DNA of 45,495 bases from Geobacter sp. (GCA_003151775.1 PLYK01000020.1:1-45495), one strand, 5' to 3'; positions 1 to 9,180 are shown, counted from the stretch's first letter. Made by a program: numbers and translations. Notes: generated by a model not told the origin, from the letters alone.

Positions 1-80
1 CATGTCAAGGGCTGACCCCTCTGATTTCCACTGACCCCTCTGATTTCCACATGTCAAGGGCTGACCCCTCTGATTTCCAC
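1..80. repeat. Short direct repeats at the window edge
   Basis: The 20-base unit CTGACCCCTCTGATTTCCAC occurs three times, at 12-31, 31-50 and 61-80. The 11-base word CATGTCAAGGG precedes the first and third copies, giving a period of about 49 bases. The array is cut by the window edge, so it may be longer. No gene overlaps it. It could be the end of a repetitive intergenic element or of a decayed insertion sequence; no transposase is visible. Confidence 0.7.
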
Positions 81-321
81 AACAAGTGCGGGACAGTGCT
101 TCAGTTTAGAGCTTGTTAAGATTGTATTTAAGTGATAAGTTTCTCCTCCGTGTTACAGAAACGAGAGAGTATTGTGATAAATTGTTTGATATTAAGATAG
201 AAATGACCAAAACTATCGTCTTTTCGGATCTGAAAATAGCATTTTAACTTCAAGTTAAAGGTTCCGTCTTGGTTTCAGTTGGTATCGCAGAAGCGAATAA
301 AAACAAGAGGAGGTACATCAG
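81..321. other. AT-rich upstream region of the lipoprotein gene
   Basis: This AT-rich stretch separates the edge repeats from the lipoprotein gene. No coding frame is convincing. It presumably carries the promoter of the lipoprotein gene, but I could not choose a specific -35/-10 pair. A strong ribosome-binding site, AAGAGGAGG, lies near 304-312. Confidence 0.4.
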
Positions 322-1464
322 ATGAGAAGGAAAGCGATCAATGTTATATTGGGATTGTTTGTGGCTCTGGTCTTTGGTTTGGCAGGGTGTGGGGGAGGAG
401 GTAGTTCCTCGCCAGCGCCTACTGCAACGGGCAAATTTGTAGATGCACCGGTAGAGGGGCTGAAATATGTATCTGGAGGACAAAGTGGCTTCACTGGCCC
501 CAACGGTGAATTTACGTACGAGGTAGGTCAATCGGTTACTTTCTCTGTTGGCGGCGTTATTGTTGGACAGGCACCCGGTGCCAGTACTATTACACCAATT
601 ACACTTGTACAGTCGGCGAATCCTGGAACTACCGTCACTACCGACACACCCGCTGTCATTCAAATGGCTCAATTTCTCTTGACTGCCAGCAGTTTGACTT
701 CAACAGGTATTAAGATTGATCCCGCTGTTACGACAGCAAGCACATCTCAAAATATAAATCTTTCTACCGCATCCACTTCCAGCAGCAGCGCCATGACAAA
801 CCAGATAGCGGTTGCAACCAATCGTGATGTAACAAATACAACTGATGCTCAAGCCCATATAACTGCTAGTATGAATGGTCTTGCTTCAGGGATCATCGTG
901 TTGCCACCAGTAACTATTATAGGAGGATCGACAAACTACTATCCACTTCAAGTAGGTAATAAATGGGTGTACACGAGTTTAGTCCCAGGAAAATACAGAA
1001 ATGATGAGGTTACTGGAACCGAGATTATCAATGGAATCTCTGCCTTTATCAAAGAAAGATTGGAACCGTCCCCAGACAACAATTATGAAAAAAGATGGTT
1101 GGTTTACGATACGTCATCAGTTCTTTTGTTAAGATTTTGGGGCAATGAGGGTGCAGATCCTGCAATTGATTTTTCACCACCTAGTATTGAATTCAAACTA
1201 AGTCCACAGGTAGGAGACAAGTGGTCTCTTTTCACTAGAATAAACTTCGAAGTATTATCTTTAAATGATACTGTAACCGTTCCCTCAGGTACTTTTATGA
1301 ACTGCATTAAGATCAAAGATACAGATAGCGTTTCGGGCAAAGTTCACCTTGTTCATTATGCTCCTAATATTGGAATGATCAGAAATGAACAGCCAGGCGT
1401 ATGGGTTGAAGAGCTTGTTTTCGCAAAAGTAGGTTCTAAATTATATGGTACTTCACCATTGTAG
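322..1464 (+). CDS. Secreted lipoprotein of unknown function
   Basis: This 380-residue protein has a lipoprotein signal: two Arg and a Lys at residues 2-4, a hydrophobic core, then L20-A-G-C23 followed by a Gly/Ser linker. Residues about 40-100 hold a domain seen in many exported Geobacter proteins, with DAPVEGLKY, a Gly-rich F-x-Y turn and a VTFSVGG strand. The middle is Ser/Thr-rich. The C-terminal part (about 205-375) starts with YYPLQVGNKWVY and has a VPSGTFMNCIKIK motif, resembling beta-rich domains of other secreted lipoproteins. The start is set by AAGAGGAGG about 10 bases upstream. It stands alone and is followed by a strong terminator. The role is unknown; a cell-envelope or surface location is inferred. 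Confidence 0.85.
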   Translation: MRRKAINVILGLFVALVFGLAGCGGGGSSSPAPTATGKFVDAPVEGLKYVSGGQSGFTGPNGEFTYEVGQSVTFSVGGVIVGQAPGASTITPITLVQSANPGTTVTTDTPAVIQMAQFLLTASSLTSTGIKIDPAVTTASTSQNINLSTASTSSSSAMTNQIAVATNRDVTNTTDAQAHITASMNGLASGIIVLPPVTIIGGSTNYYPLQVGNKWVYTSLVPGKYRNDEVTGTEIINGISAFIKERLEPSPDNNYEKRWLVYDTSSVLLLRFWGNEGADPAIDFSPPSIEFKLSPQVGDKWSLFTRINFEVLSLNDTVTVPSGTFMNCIKIKDTDSVSGKVHLVHYAPNIGMIRNEQPGVWVEELVFAKVGSKLYGTSPL

Positions 1465-1579
1465 TCGCAGATCGTTAGCAAGAGCTACTTATGCCGAGGA
1501 TGAGTGTTCTTCGTATAGGATTTGCCTCAGTCACTCTTTACTCAGGCATTCTTGAATAACAAGTGTCAGCTATTGACAA

Positions 1580-1611
1580 GACCGGCCTAATAATACGGGC
1601 CGGTCGTTTTT
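1580..1611 (+). terminator. Intrinsic terminator after the lipoprotein gene
   Basis: An 8-bp perfect stem, GACCGGCC (1580-1587) with GGCCGGTC (1598-1605), closes a 10-base loop and is followed by GTTTTT. It lies 115 bases past the lipoprotein stop. Confidence 0.85.
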
Positions 1612-2246
1612 AGTTCTGTTACTAAATACAATCCTCTTTCCAGTGCCCACTTTTGTCCTCGATGTGAAGTCAGCTCTTACTAGCACTCCCCCCTACCTTA
1701 TTAATCTTCAAAACACTCATTGTGCAGAATCACAGATAATTGTAATATCCGCCCTGTTCTATCACTGCACCCATGCGTTAAAAATAAGGATCAATTTGCA
1801 CAAGAGGTCTGCCCGCTTCGGGCCGTGCTGGTTCCCCCATGGGGTAGGTGTCTTACTTGCTCATCGTGGATTATAGCGAGTGCGAGTGGGCTTGTTAGCA
1901 GGTTTGCAGCTTGCTAGGGCGTTCCGGGCTTGCTTCTGTTCAGGAGGGTAGCTACGGCGCTGCATCTGTTTGTTTTCTCTTCTTAGCCCGGCTCGCTCTT
2001 GGATTGATTGAGCGCTGAAGCTAGAACCGGGCCGCTCATGTTCTGAGTCTGTTCGTTCTTGGATCATGGAGCGCTTGCACTCGCTTGATTGCCATTATGG
2101 GGCGGGCTGGTTCGCTGCACTGTCTGGAGACAGGAAGATGATAGATAAGGGCTGGCGAGCTTGAAGCTCTTGTCATTACTGTACTCAAGCTCCTTGTATC
2201 GAATTTGCTCGCTCGGATTCTATTACAGCACCTGCTACAGCATGAA
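1612..2246. other. Gene-free stretch beside tRNA-Arg
   Basis: No open frame here has convincing composition or a recognisable product; the small frames are unlike each other and lack good ribosome-binding sites. The segments around 1987-2013 and 2050-2076 resemble each other (TCTTGGAT...GAGCGCT), which suggests degenerate tandem repeats. Its place downstream of a tRNA is typical of a decayed integration site, but no integrase or tRNA-end duplicate was found. Confidence 0.4.
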
Positions 2247-2281
2247 CAAAAAGAGCCTGCAACATAAAGCTGCAAGCCCTT
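2247..2281 (-). terminator. Terminator of tRNA-Arg
   Basis: On the minus strand, AGGGCTTGCAGC pairs with GTTGCAGGCTC around a TTTAT loop and is followed by TTTTT. It begins about 10 bases past the CCA end of the tRNA. Confidence 0.85.
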
Positions 2282-2289
2282 GATATTAT

Positions 2290-2366
2290 TGGCGTCCCCG
2301 AGACGATTCGAACGTCCGACCCCTTCCTTAGGAGGGAAGTGCTCTATCCTGCTGAGCTACGGGGAC
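2290..2366 (-). tRNA. tRNA-Arg (anticodon CCT)
   Basis: The minus strand folds into a full cloverleaf. The acceptor stem is GTCCCCG/CGGGGAC, the D arm GCTC...GAGC, the anticodon stem CTTCC/GGAAG with loop CTCCTAA (anticodon CCT, reading AGG), and the T arm has TTCGAAT. The discriminator is G and the CCA end is encoded at 2290-2292. A terminator follows at once. Confidence 0.95.
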
Positions 2367-2445
2367 AGATAGAAGTGAGGGACTTTTATACCAGAGTTGC
2401 TCCACTGTTTCAAGCTAAACGCTCGACTGGTGTTCCTCACGGACA

Positions 2446-2961
2446 CTAAAACTTGAGCAGCGAGAAAACCTTCCCCTCCGGCAGCCTCTTGCGCCCTTCG
2501 AGAAATTCCAGCTCGGCCATGAAACAGCAATCCACGATCTCCCCGCCCATGCTCTGCACCATATCGACCACCGCGGCCATGGTGCCGCCGGTGGCCAACA
2601 GGTCGTCGGCGATCAGGATGCGCTCGCCCGGCTTGAAGGCGTCCTTGTGGATCTCCAGGGTGTCGGTGCCGTATTCCAGGTCATAGGTCTTGCTGAAGGT
2701 CTCCGAGGGGAGCTTCCCCGGTTTGCGCACCAGCACGATGCCGGCCCCCAGTTTGTATGCCAGGGCCGAGCCGATGATGAAACCGCGGGCCTCCACGCCG
2801 ACCACCTTGTCCACATGCGCGCCGATGTAGTGGTGCGACATCAGATCGATCATGCGGTGATATGATCTGGCGTCCTGCAGCAGGGTGGTGATGTCCTTGA
2901 AAACGATCCCCTTCTTGGGGAAGTTCGGTATGTCGCGGATGATGTTCTTCAACTCGTCCAT
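2446..2961 (-). CDS. apt: Adenine phosphoribosyltransferase
   Basis: Cytoplasmic purine-salvage enzyme that joins adenine to PRPP to make AMP. The 171 residues are the usual length for this family. The PRPP-binding signature [13 protein letters not shown] is at residues 115-127, the family motif [16 protein letters not shown] at 53-68, and the flexible-loop region [10 protein letters not shown] at 79-88. The frame stays open upstream, but the start at 2961 fits because AAGGAG precedes it at about 10 bases and the protein then matches the family start ([19 protein letters not shown]). It lies downstream of rpoS on the same strand, separated by a 300-base repeat-rich gap. Confidence 0.95.
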   Translation of the reverse strand: MDELKNIIRDIPNFPKKGIVFKDITTLLQDARSYHRMIDLMSHHYIGAHVDKVVGVEARGFIIGSALAYKLGAGIVLVRKPGKLPSETFSKTYDLEYGTDTLEIHKDAFKPGERILIADDLLATGGTMAAVVDMVQSMGGEIVDCCFMAELEFLEGRKRLPEGKVFSLLKF

Positions 2962-3002
2962 CAGGTCAGGCTCCTTATCGATAATGAGGTTCGAAAAAGC
3001 AT

Positions 3003-3247
3003 GTGCCACAGAGTCGCAGAGACACTGAGGTAACAAAATCAAAAGGTTACACCATTTCGGTGAATGAAACAAACGCAAAAGGGAAAAAACCTTAAAGGCG
3101 TCCGGAACTGGGATGAATAGGATGAACGCCGATAGATTCTAACCCCGATTAAATTTTGGTTTTGACGTTATCTGCGTTCATCCCATTCATCGGCGGTTAC
3201 ATAAGGATCTTTTCGATATTTCTCCGTGTCTTCGTGGCTCTGTGGCC
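3003..3247. repeat. Nested fold-back repeat between rpoS and apt
   Basis: Two pairs of inverted arms are nested. The outer pair is TGCCACAGAGTCGCAGAGAC near 3004-3025 against GTCTTCGTGGCTCTGTGGC near 3228-3247. The inner pair is GGGATGAATAGGATGAACGC near 3111-3130 against GCGTTCATCCCATTCATC near 3175-3192. Relatives of the outer CACAGAGACGC-type arm also occur near 23995, 38133 and 45047, so it is a dispersed family. It fills nearly all of the rpoS-apt gap and would form a long hairpin in a read-through transcript. Confidence 0.75.
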
Positions 3248-3265
3248 TGACTGCCCTTGTAAGGT

Positions 3266-4234
3266 CTATCCTTCCGACAGTTTGCGCAGCTTCTCCAGGC
3301 ACTTGGACTCGATCTGGCGGATGCGCTCCCTTGTGACGCCGAAGCTCTGGCCTATGGTGTCCAGGGTCTGGGGCTCCTTGTCGTCCAGGCCGAAACGCAG
3401 AGACAGTATCTTTTGCTCGCTCTCGGTGAGTTCATCGAAGAAGCGGGTGATCATCTCGAAGCGGCTGACGTTTTCCAGCAGCTCCGACGGCGACACCATG
3501 GAGCTGTCCTCGATGGTGTCGATGAGGAAGTAGTCGTTGCCGTCGCCTATGGGGGTCTCCATGGAGCAGGTGCGCCGCAAGAGGGTCATGAGCCGGCGGG
3601 TGTAGGCCACCTTGGCCTTCATGGCGTCGGCCACCTCCTGGACTGCCGGCTCGCGCTGCAGGGTCTGGGAGAGGGCGCGGGTGGCCTTGAGCATGCGGTT
3701 GATGTCGTCGGAGACGTGCACCGGCAGGCGGATCGTCCGGGACTGGTTGACCAGTGAGCGCTCGATGGCCTGGCGGATCCACCAGGTGGCGTAGGTGGAG
3801 AAGCGGCATTCCTTGGCGAGGCTGAAGCGCTCCACCGCCTTGATCAGCCCCAGGTTTCCCTCCTCGATCAGGTCCAGGAAGGGGAGGCCGCGGTTGATGT
3901 AGCGCTTGGCGATCTTGACCACCAGCCGTAGGTTGGACTCGATCATCTTGTCCCTGGCGGCCTTGTCCCCCTTTTCAATCTTGCGGGCCAGTTCCTTCTC
4001 CGACTCGGCGTTCAGAAGCGGAGTGCGCTGGATGTCCCGCAGGTAGATCTTGATGGCGTCGTCGTAGCTTTCCAGCTCTTCCAGGGGGAGCTTCCCGTCG
4101 GCAGCCTCCTCCTCATGAACCTCCTCGTCGTCCTGAAACACCAATGGCTCTTCCACCTCATCCAGGGCCAGGGCGATATCGACCAGGGGCTCTTTTGCAA
4201 TGAATACGTTGTCCAGAAGGTGATCACGTTGCAT
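3266..4234 (-). CDS. rpoS: RNA polymerase sigma factor RpoS
   Basis: Stationary-phase and stress sigma factor of the sigma-70 family, 322 residues. An acidic N-terminus is followed by region 1.2 ([17 protein letters not shown], about 58-74), region 2 with [15 protein letters not shown] at 116-130 and [12 protein letters not shown] at 146-157, region 3, and a region 4.2 helix-turn-helix near the C-terminus ([20 protein letters not shown]). It lacks the large insert of RpoD, and linkage with surE and pcm supports RpoS. The start at 4234 has GAGGA upstream; the longer upstream frame is not family-like. It follows pcm by 17 bases. Confidence 0.95.
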   Translation of the reverse strand: MQRDHLLDNVFIAKEPLVDIALALDEVEEPLVFQDDEEVHEEEAADGKLPLEELESYDDAIKIYLRDIQRTPLLNAESEKELARKIEKGDKAARDKMIESNLRLVVKIAKRYINRGLPFLDLIEEGNLGLIKAVERFSLAKECRFSTYATWWIRQAIERSLVNQSRTIRLPVHVSDDINRMLKATRALSQTLQREPAVQEVADAMKAKVAYTRRLMTLLRRTCSMETPIGDGNDYFLIDTIEDSSMVSPSELLENVSRFEMITRFFDELTESEQKILSLRFGLDDKEPQTLDTIGQSFGVTRERIRQIESKCLEKLRKLSEG

Positions 4235-4251
4235 AGTCGGTCCTCGCTCTT

Positions 4252-4914
4252 TTACATGCTGTCGATATTCCAACCCTGCCGGCCGACCAGGGGCACGAAA
4301 CGGCACCCGACCGACGCCTCGGTCTGCAGGGTTCCGTCCGTATCCTTCACGATCCTGAGCAGGCGCTGTTCGATCTCATTCCCCACCGGGATCACCAGCC
4401 TGCCGCCGACGGCGAGCTGGTCGGTCAGCACCTGCGGTACGTCGGGCGCCCCGGCCGTGACCATGATGGCGTCGAAGGGGGCCTCCTCATCCCAGCCGAT
4501 GGGGCTGTCGTCACTGTCGTTGATCCGCAATTTTACGTTGAAAAGGCCGAGGGAGTCGAGGCATTTTCTCGCCCGCATCGCCAGGGGGCGGATACGTTCG
4601 GCCGTGCAGACCCGGTCTGCCAGGGTCGCAAGGATGGCGGTCTGGTAGCCTGAGCCGGTCCCGATCTCCAGCACCTTTTCCGTGCCGGTCAGGGCCAGAA
4701 GTTCGGTCATCATGGCCACCATGTACGGCTGGGAGATGGTCTGCTTCTCACCGATGGGCAGGGGGGTGTCGCTGTAGGCCTGGGCCGCGAACGCCTCCTG
4801 GACAAAGATATGGCGCGGTATCCTGAGCATGGCGTCGATGACCCGGCGGTCGCTGATGCCGCGCCCTATGATCTGCTCCTGCACCATCCGTTTTCTGGCG
4901 ATCTCGTAGTTCAT
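4252..4914 (-). CDS. pcm: Protein-L-isoaspartate O-methyltransferase
   Basis: Repairs damaged proteins by methylating L-isoaspartyl residues with S-adenosylmethionine. At 220 residues it has the family length. The SAM-binding motif [14 protein letters not shown], is at residues 81-93; the family marker [13 protein letters not shown] is at about 55-67, and [25 protein letters not shown] follows in the second half. It lies between surE and rpoS on the same strand, an order found in many Proteobacteria, and probably shares a transcript with rpoS. Confidence 0.95.
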   Translation of the reverse strand: MNYEIARKRMVQEQIIGRGISDRRVIDAMLRIPRHIFVQEAFAAQAYSDTPLPIGEKQTISQPYMVAMMTELLALTGTEKVLEIGTGSGYQTAILATLADRVCTAERIRPLAMRARKCLDSLGLFNVKLRINDSDDSPIGWDEEAPFDAIMVTAGAPDVPQVLTDQLAVGGRLVIPVGNEIEQRLLRIVKDTDGTLQTEASVGCRFVPLVGRQGWNIDSM

Positions 4915-4975
4915 GTGTGTGTGCCCCGTGGGAAAAAGACACTATACCAGAGGCCAGGGGGCATGTCCAGAGGCG

Positions 4976-5719
4976 TCACAGGGACCATTGGGAAAGAACC
5001 TTCATGGAGTCGTAATTGGTCATGTCCAGGTGCAGCGGGGTGATGGAGACGTGCCTGCGGTTGAGGGCGTGGATGTCGGTCCCCTCGTCGTCGTTGAAGG
5101 CCGGTTCCTCGCTGCCGATCCAGTAGTATTTGCGGCCGCGGGGGTCGGTCTTGTCGATGATCGTGCCAGCGAAGGAACGCTTGCCCTGGCGGGTGACGAG
5201 GGTGGGCCGCATCTCCTCGGCCGGGCAGTCTGGGATGTTGACGTTGATGAAGGTGTCGGCCGGCAGCCCGTTGGCCAGGACCTGGCGGGCGATCCGCAGG
5301 GCCACCCCGGCGGCGGCGTCGAAGTGGCCGTGGCGTTCGTAGGTCGCCAGGGAGACGGCGATGGCCGGGATGCCCATGAGGTTGGCCTCCATGGCCGCGG
5401 CCACGGTGCCCGAGTAGGTCACGTCGTCCCCCAGGTTGGGGCCGTGGTTGATGCCGGAGACCACCAGGTCGGGTCTTTCAGGCAGCAGGCTGTGGATGCC
5501 CATGTTGACGCAATCGGTCGGCGTGCCGTCCACGGCAAAGAACCCCTTGCGCAGCTCGAAGACCCTAAGCGGCGAGTGCAGGGTCAGGGAATGGCCGGCT
5601 GCGCTCCGTTCCCGGTCCGGGGCCACGACCGTGACGGTGCCCAGTTCGCCCAGGGCCGCGGCCAGGGCCAGGATGCCGGGGGCGTGGATGCCGTCGTCGT
5701 TGGTGACCATGATGCGCAT
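4976..5719 (-). CDS. surE: 5'/3'-nucleotidase SurE
   Basis: Metal-dependent nucleoside monophosphate phosphatase linked to stationary-phase survival. The family metal site is at the start (N7-D-D-G10), and SGINHGPNLGDDVTYSGTV carries the other conserved Asn and Ser residues. I chose the Met at 5719 (MRIMVTNDDG) because it matches the family start; the frame stays open for 22 codons upstream with two other Met codons. The protein is 247 residues, normal for SurE. It is first in the surE-pcm-rpoS run and diverges from the oxidoreductase gene. Confidence 0.94.
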   Translation of the reverse strand: MRIMVTNDDGIHAPGILALAAALGELGTVTVVAPDRERSAAGHSLTLHSPLRVFELRKGFFAVDGTPTDCVNMGIHSLLPERPDLVVSGINHGPNLGDDVTYSGTVAAAMEANLMGIPAIAVSLATYERHGHFDAAAGVALRIARQVLANGLPADTFINVNIPDCPAEEMRPTLVTRQGKRSFAGTIIDKTDPRGRKYYWIGSEEPAFNDDEGTDIHALNRRHVSITPLHLDMTNYDSMKVLSQWSL

Positions 5720-5930
5720 GGGATACATCCTGTAATGGCGTGTTGGGAATTGGGTAGTTATCTCACGGAATGGGGCACAAATCAAGGTGCTGTTCCTTGC
5801 TGCCTGAACCTGTGACGTCCCACGGGTTTTTGGTTTTGTGTTTACAAAATAACGGGAAGTGGGTACATTCAGCAGCCAAACAGGGTTTTGAGGGATATGT
5901 CATCCAAACGCATATCAGGAGGTTAGGGCT

Positions 5931-6917
5931 ATGAAAGCAGTTTTGATGGAAGGTTTCGGCGGTATCGAGGTGCTCAAGGCGGGAGAGGTGGAACGTCCCG
6001 TGCCCGGTGAGGGGCAGGTGCTGGTCAAGGTGCATGCCACCAGCATCAACCGTCCAGACATGGTGCAGCGCGAGGGCAAATATCCGCCTCCGCCGGGGGA
6101 TTCGGAAATCCTGGGCCTGGAGGTAGCCGGCGTGATCGAGGAGCTGGGGCCGGGGGTCAGCGGCTGGCAGGTGGGGCAGCGGGTCATGTCCCTGGTGGGG
6201 GGCGGCGGGTACGCCGAGTATGCCGTGGCCTATGCCTGCCACCTGATGGCCATACCGGAGGCCATGTCGTTCGAGGAGGCGGCCTGCGTCTGTGAATCCT
6301 ACATCACCGCATTCCTGAACGTCTTCATCATCGGCGAGTTCCGGGACCGGCAGACCGCCATCCTGCACGGCGGCGGCGGCGGAGTCAACACGGCTGCGAT
6401 CCAGCTCTGCCGCGCCCTTGCCCCGGCCTGCAAACTGATCGTGACCGCTTCGCCGGAGAAGATGGAGCGAGTCAGGCAGGTGGGCGCGGATTTCCTGATC
6501 AATTTCCGCGAGATCCCGGATTTTACCGAGGCGGTGAAGGAGTACACCAACAAGAAGGGTGTTGACCTGATCCTGGACCACATTGGAGCCAAATACTTGG
6601 CGCCCAACATGAACTCCCTGGCCTACAAGGGGCGGCTGGTGGTCATCGGCGTGACCAGCGGCATCAAGGCCGAGCTCAACCTGGCCCTGATGATGGTGAA
6701 GCGGCAGCAGATCATCGGCTCCGTGCTCCGCTCCCGGCCGGTTGCGGAAAAGGGTGAGATCGTGGCGGAGTTCACCCGCCGCGCCCTGCCAAAGTTCGCC
6801 GACCGCACCGTGGCGCCGATCATCGAAAAGGTCTTTACCATCGACCAGGTGGCGGATGCCCATCGCATGATGGAAGAGGACAAGCATTTCGGCAAGATCG
6901 TGTTGAAGATACAATAG
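5931..6917 (+). CDS. NAD(P)H quinone oxidoreductase, MDR superfamily (PIG3-like)
   Basis: A 328-residue medium-chain dehydrogenase/reductase of the zinc-free quinone oxidoreductase branch. The N-terminal GroES-like domain (about 1-120) begins MKAVLMEGFGG and has INRPDMVQREGKYPPPPG, typical of the PIG3 subgroup. The nucleotide-binding loop is HGGGGGVNTAAIQL at 146-159 (family GGASGVG...), followed by a Rossmann domain. Zinc ligands of alcohol dehydrogenases are absent. An AGGAGG lies 12 bases before the start. The likely reaction is one- or two-electron reduction of a quinone or enone with NADPH; the natural substrate cannot be told. Confidence 0.88.
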   Translation: MKAVLMEGFGGIEVLKAGEVERPVPGEGQVLVKVHATSINRPDMVQREGKYPPPPGDSEILGLEVAGVIEELGPGVSGWQVGQRVMSLVGGGGYAEYAVAYACHLMAIPEAMSFEEAACVCESYITAFLNVFIIGEFRDRQTAILHGGGGGVNTAAIQLCRALAPACKLIVTASPEKMERVRQVGADFLINFREIPDFTEAVKEYTNKKGVDLILDHIGAKYLAPNMNSLAYKGRLVVIGVTSGIKAELNLALMMVKRQQIIGSVLRSRPVAEKGEIVAEFTRRALPKFADRTVAPIIEKVFTIDQVADAHRMMEEDKHFGKIVLKIQ

Positions 6918-6924
6918 TACATAA

Positions 6925-7080
6925 TCCCCTCCCCCAGCGTGGAAGGGCCAGGGAGGGGGAAAGGGGCTGCAAATTTATGAGGATCGCTACCACCCCCGGC
7001 CCCTCCTAAACTAGGAGGGGAGGAAAAACTCCCAGTTCTTCTCCCTCCTTGATAAGAAGGGGGGCAGGGGTGGTTGATTC
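6925..7080. repeat. GC-rich palindromic intergenic repeats
   Basis: The gap contains several C-run/G-run palindromes such as CCCCTCCTAAACTAGGAGGG and CTCCCTCCTTGATAAGAAGG, plus GGCAGGGGTGGTTGATTC. These resemble dispersed palindromic repeats found between genes in this group. Transcripts from either side would form strong hairpins, so the region may also help end transcription of the oxidoreductase gene. Confidence 0.6.
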
Positions 7081-7137
7081 CCCATCCCAGTATTTGCCCC
7101 CCTTTTCTTTTTTCTCTGTATGTGGTAATCCTCATAT

Positions 7138-7671
7138 GTGGAAGATCTCCTGAATAACTACCGCCACCTGGTTGCGCGCATCGACGCCCTCTGTCACTGC
7201 ATTGCGGAGGCGCTGGGGGAGCAGATCACCTGCTCCGGGGGGTGCAGCGCCTGCTGTACGTCCATCACGCTCTTTCCGGTTGAGGCTGCGGCACTGGCCA
7301 CGGCCCTGGATGCGCTCCCCGAAGAAGATGCGGATGAGATCCGCCGCCACGTGGCGGAACATGCAGATGGGGAGCGGTGCCCGCTGCTCCATAACCACCT
7401 GTGCCTGCTGTATGGCGCCCGCCCGATCATCTGCCGCACCCACGGCCTCCCCATCATCTACGGCACCGGGGAGGAGCGGCGGATCGATTATTGCCCCCGC
7501 AACCTGACCGACAGCGAATCGCTCCCCGGCTCCGTCATCATCGACCTGGACAACCTCAACTCGCTCCTGGTGGCTGTCAATGCGCTCTTTCTGTCCAAAT
7601 CCGAAGTCTTCGATTCGCCCGAGCGGCTCACGATCACAGAGGCGCTCCTGGGGCGCACCCCCCGTCGCTGA
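7138..7671 (+). CDS. YkgJ-family cysteine-cluster protein
   Basis: A 177-residue cytoplasmic protein with the cysteine cluster of the YkgJ/UPF0153 family, thought to bind zinc or an iron-sulfur cluster. C32-x3-C36-x2-C39-C40 is followed by RCPLL, CLLYGARPIICRTHG and a late YCPRN. The start codon is GTG at 7138; no clear ribosome-binding site is seen, and the region upstream is repeat DNA, so the start is moderately certain. Proteins of this family have no firmly established biochemical role. Confidence 0.8.
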   Translation: MEDLLNNYRHLVARIDALCHCIAEALGEQITCSGGCSACCTSITLFPVEAAALATALDALPEEDADEIRRHVAEHADGERCPLLHNHLCLLYGARPIICRTHGLPIIYGTGEERRIDYCPRNLTDSESLPGSVIIDLDNLNSLLVAVNALFLSKSEVFDSPERLTITEALLGRTPRR

Positions 7672-7712
7672 ACTCTTTCACCGTTTGCGCCGATACAAAC
7701 TATGAGCCCAAG

Positions 7713-7798
7713 TTGCATTCAAGTTGACATTTTGAAGACCTTTGAGGTTTTTAAAACCTCAAAGGTCTGGCCTGAAATATGTGCCATCTTGAATGCAA
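7713..7798. repeat. Nested hairpin element upstream of the rlmI-like gene
   Basis: A perfect 16-bp inverted repeat, AGACCTTTGAGGTTTT (7736-7751) with its complement at 7753-7768, is enclosed by an outer pair TTGCATTCAAG (7713-7723) and CTTGAATGCAA (7788-7798). The whole 86-base unit looks like a small mobile hairpin, and the inner stem could also work as a terminator for the YkgJ-type gene. It sits between two co-directional genes. Confidence 0.75.
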
Positions 7799-7834
7799 AA
7801 GCGATTAATACCGATTTCACATCAAGGAAACCCC

Positions 7835-9016
7835 ATGACCCGCATCACCCTGCACAAAAACGAAGACAAACGCGTCAAGGCCGGCCATCCCTGGGTATTC
7901 AGCAACGAGATACGGGAGGTGACCGGCGAGGACACTACACCCGGCGTTGCGGCCGAGCTGTACGACGCCGGCGGCGGCTTCATCGGCTGCGGCCATTACA
8001 ACCCCCGCTCCCTGATCGCCTTTCGCCTCCTTGCCCGCCAGCGGGAGGATCTGGACACGGCCGATTTCTACGAGCAGCGCATCGCCGTTGCCCTGGCGCA
8101 CCGCCGGGCGCTCTATCCCGCCTCTGCCACCTTCCGGGCCGTGTACGGCGAGAGCGATTTTCTCCCCGGCCTGGTGGTGGACAAGTACGGCGACCGCCTG
8201 TCTGTGCAGTTTCTGTCGGCAGGCATGGATCGGCGCAGGGATATCTTGCTTGAGGCGCTGCAAAGGGTCTTTGCCCCGGCCGGGATCATCGCCCGCAACG
8301 ACGTGGGGGTAAGGCTTTTGGAGGGGTTGGAGGAGCGGGTGGAGTTCCTGGCGGGCGAGATCCCCGACCTGGTGGAGATGGAGGAAAACGGCCTCCGATT
8401 CCAGGTGAACCTGCGTGAGGGGCAGAAGACCGGCGGCTTCCTTGACCAGAAGGAGAACCACCTGCTGCTGAAGGGGGTCTGCGGGGGGAAAGCCGTGCTG
8501 GACTGCTTCTGCTATACCGGGAGTTGGGCCGTGCATGCTGCTGCGTTCGGCGCCGCGTCGGCCCTGGGTATCGACATCTCGGCCCGGGCCGTGGCCCAGG
8601 CGGGCCGCAACGCCGAATTGAACGGCCTGGCTGGCAGGGCTGCCTTCGAGGAGTGCGATGCCTTCGAGCGCCTGCGCTCCCTGCACCACGAGGGGCGGCG
8701 TTTCGGGGTGATCGTCATGGACCCGCCGGCCTTTGTCAAGAGCCGCAAAAATATCGCCGAGGCAACCAAGGGGTATCTGACCGTCAACCGCCGCGCCCTG
8801 GAACTCCTGGAGCCGGGCGGCTACCTGATCACCTGCTCCTGCTCCTTCCACATGGGCCGGGAACCGTTCCGCGACCTGCTGGTGCAGGCCGCCCGCCAGG
8901 CCAAGCGCGAGGTGCGCCTGGTCACGGCCCGCTCCCAGGCCCCGGACCACCCGGTCCTGCTCTCGTTCCCGGAGTCGGAGTACTTAAAGTGCGTCGTGTT
9001 GCAGGCGGTGGGGTAG
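7835..9016 (+). CDS. Class I rRNA large subunit methyltransferase, RlmI-like
   Basis: A 393-residue SAM-dependent methyltransferase of the RlmI/YccW family, which methylates a cytosine of 23S rRNA. An N-terminal PUA-like RNA-binding domain (TLHKNEDKRVKAGHPWVFSN) precedes the catalytic domain with KTGGFLDQKENH, motif I VLDCFCYTGSWAVHAAAFGA, motif IV VIVMDPPAFVKSRKN and the cysteine motif CSCSFHM. The start at 7835 has AGGA nearby and gives the family N-terminus; an upstream ATG at 7793 lies inside the hairpin element and is unlikely. The exact target base is inferred from the family. Confidence 0.9.
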   Translation: MTRITLHKNEDKRVKAGHPWVFSNEIREVTGEDTTPGVAAELYDAGGGFIGCGHYNPRSLIAFRLLARQREDLDTADFYEQRIAVALAHRRALYPASATFRAVYGESDFLPGLVVDKYGDRLSVQFLSAGMDRRRDILLEALQRVFAPAGIIARNDVGVRLLEGLEERVEFLAGEIPDLVEMEENGLRFQVNLREGQKTGGFLDQKENHLLLKGVCGGKAVLDCFCYTGSWAVHAAAFGAASALGIDISARAVAQAGRNAELNGLAGRAAFEECDAFERLRSLHHEGRRFGVIVMDPPAFVKSRKNIAEATKGYLTVNRRALELLEPGGYLITCSCSFHMGREPFRDLLVQAARQAKREVRLVTARSQAPDHPVLLSFPESEYLKCVVLQAVG

Positions 9017-9029
9017 GGGGGAGCGGCCC

Positions 9030-9072
9030 AATAGGAATTATAGGACTTATGGGACTTATGGGACAGGTGTAT
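9030..9072. repeat. GGACTTATG tandem repeat
   Basis: The word TAGGACTTATGGGACTTATG, followed by GGGACAGG, makes a short tandem array in the gap before the threonine aldolase gene. No gene overlaps it. Confidence 0.5.
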
Positions 9073-9180
9073 CTCCCTGGCCAGACATCATTCTTTATCA
9101 GTTCAAAAATCATTGATGGCCGCATCCCGGCTTGCACTCCCGGCAGGTGTCGTATAACCTTACCTTGAAGGAGACCACCC

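Noticed and set aside
1643-2275. Several small frames on both strands between the lipoprotein gene and tRNA-Arg
   Set aside because: None has a good start site, recognisable composition or family features.
4913-5815. Plus-strand open frame opposite surE
   Set aside because: Antisense shadow with Gly/Val/Asp-rich translation and no family features.
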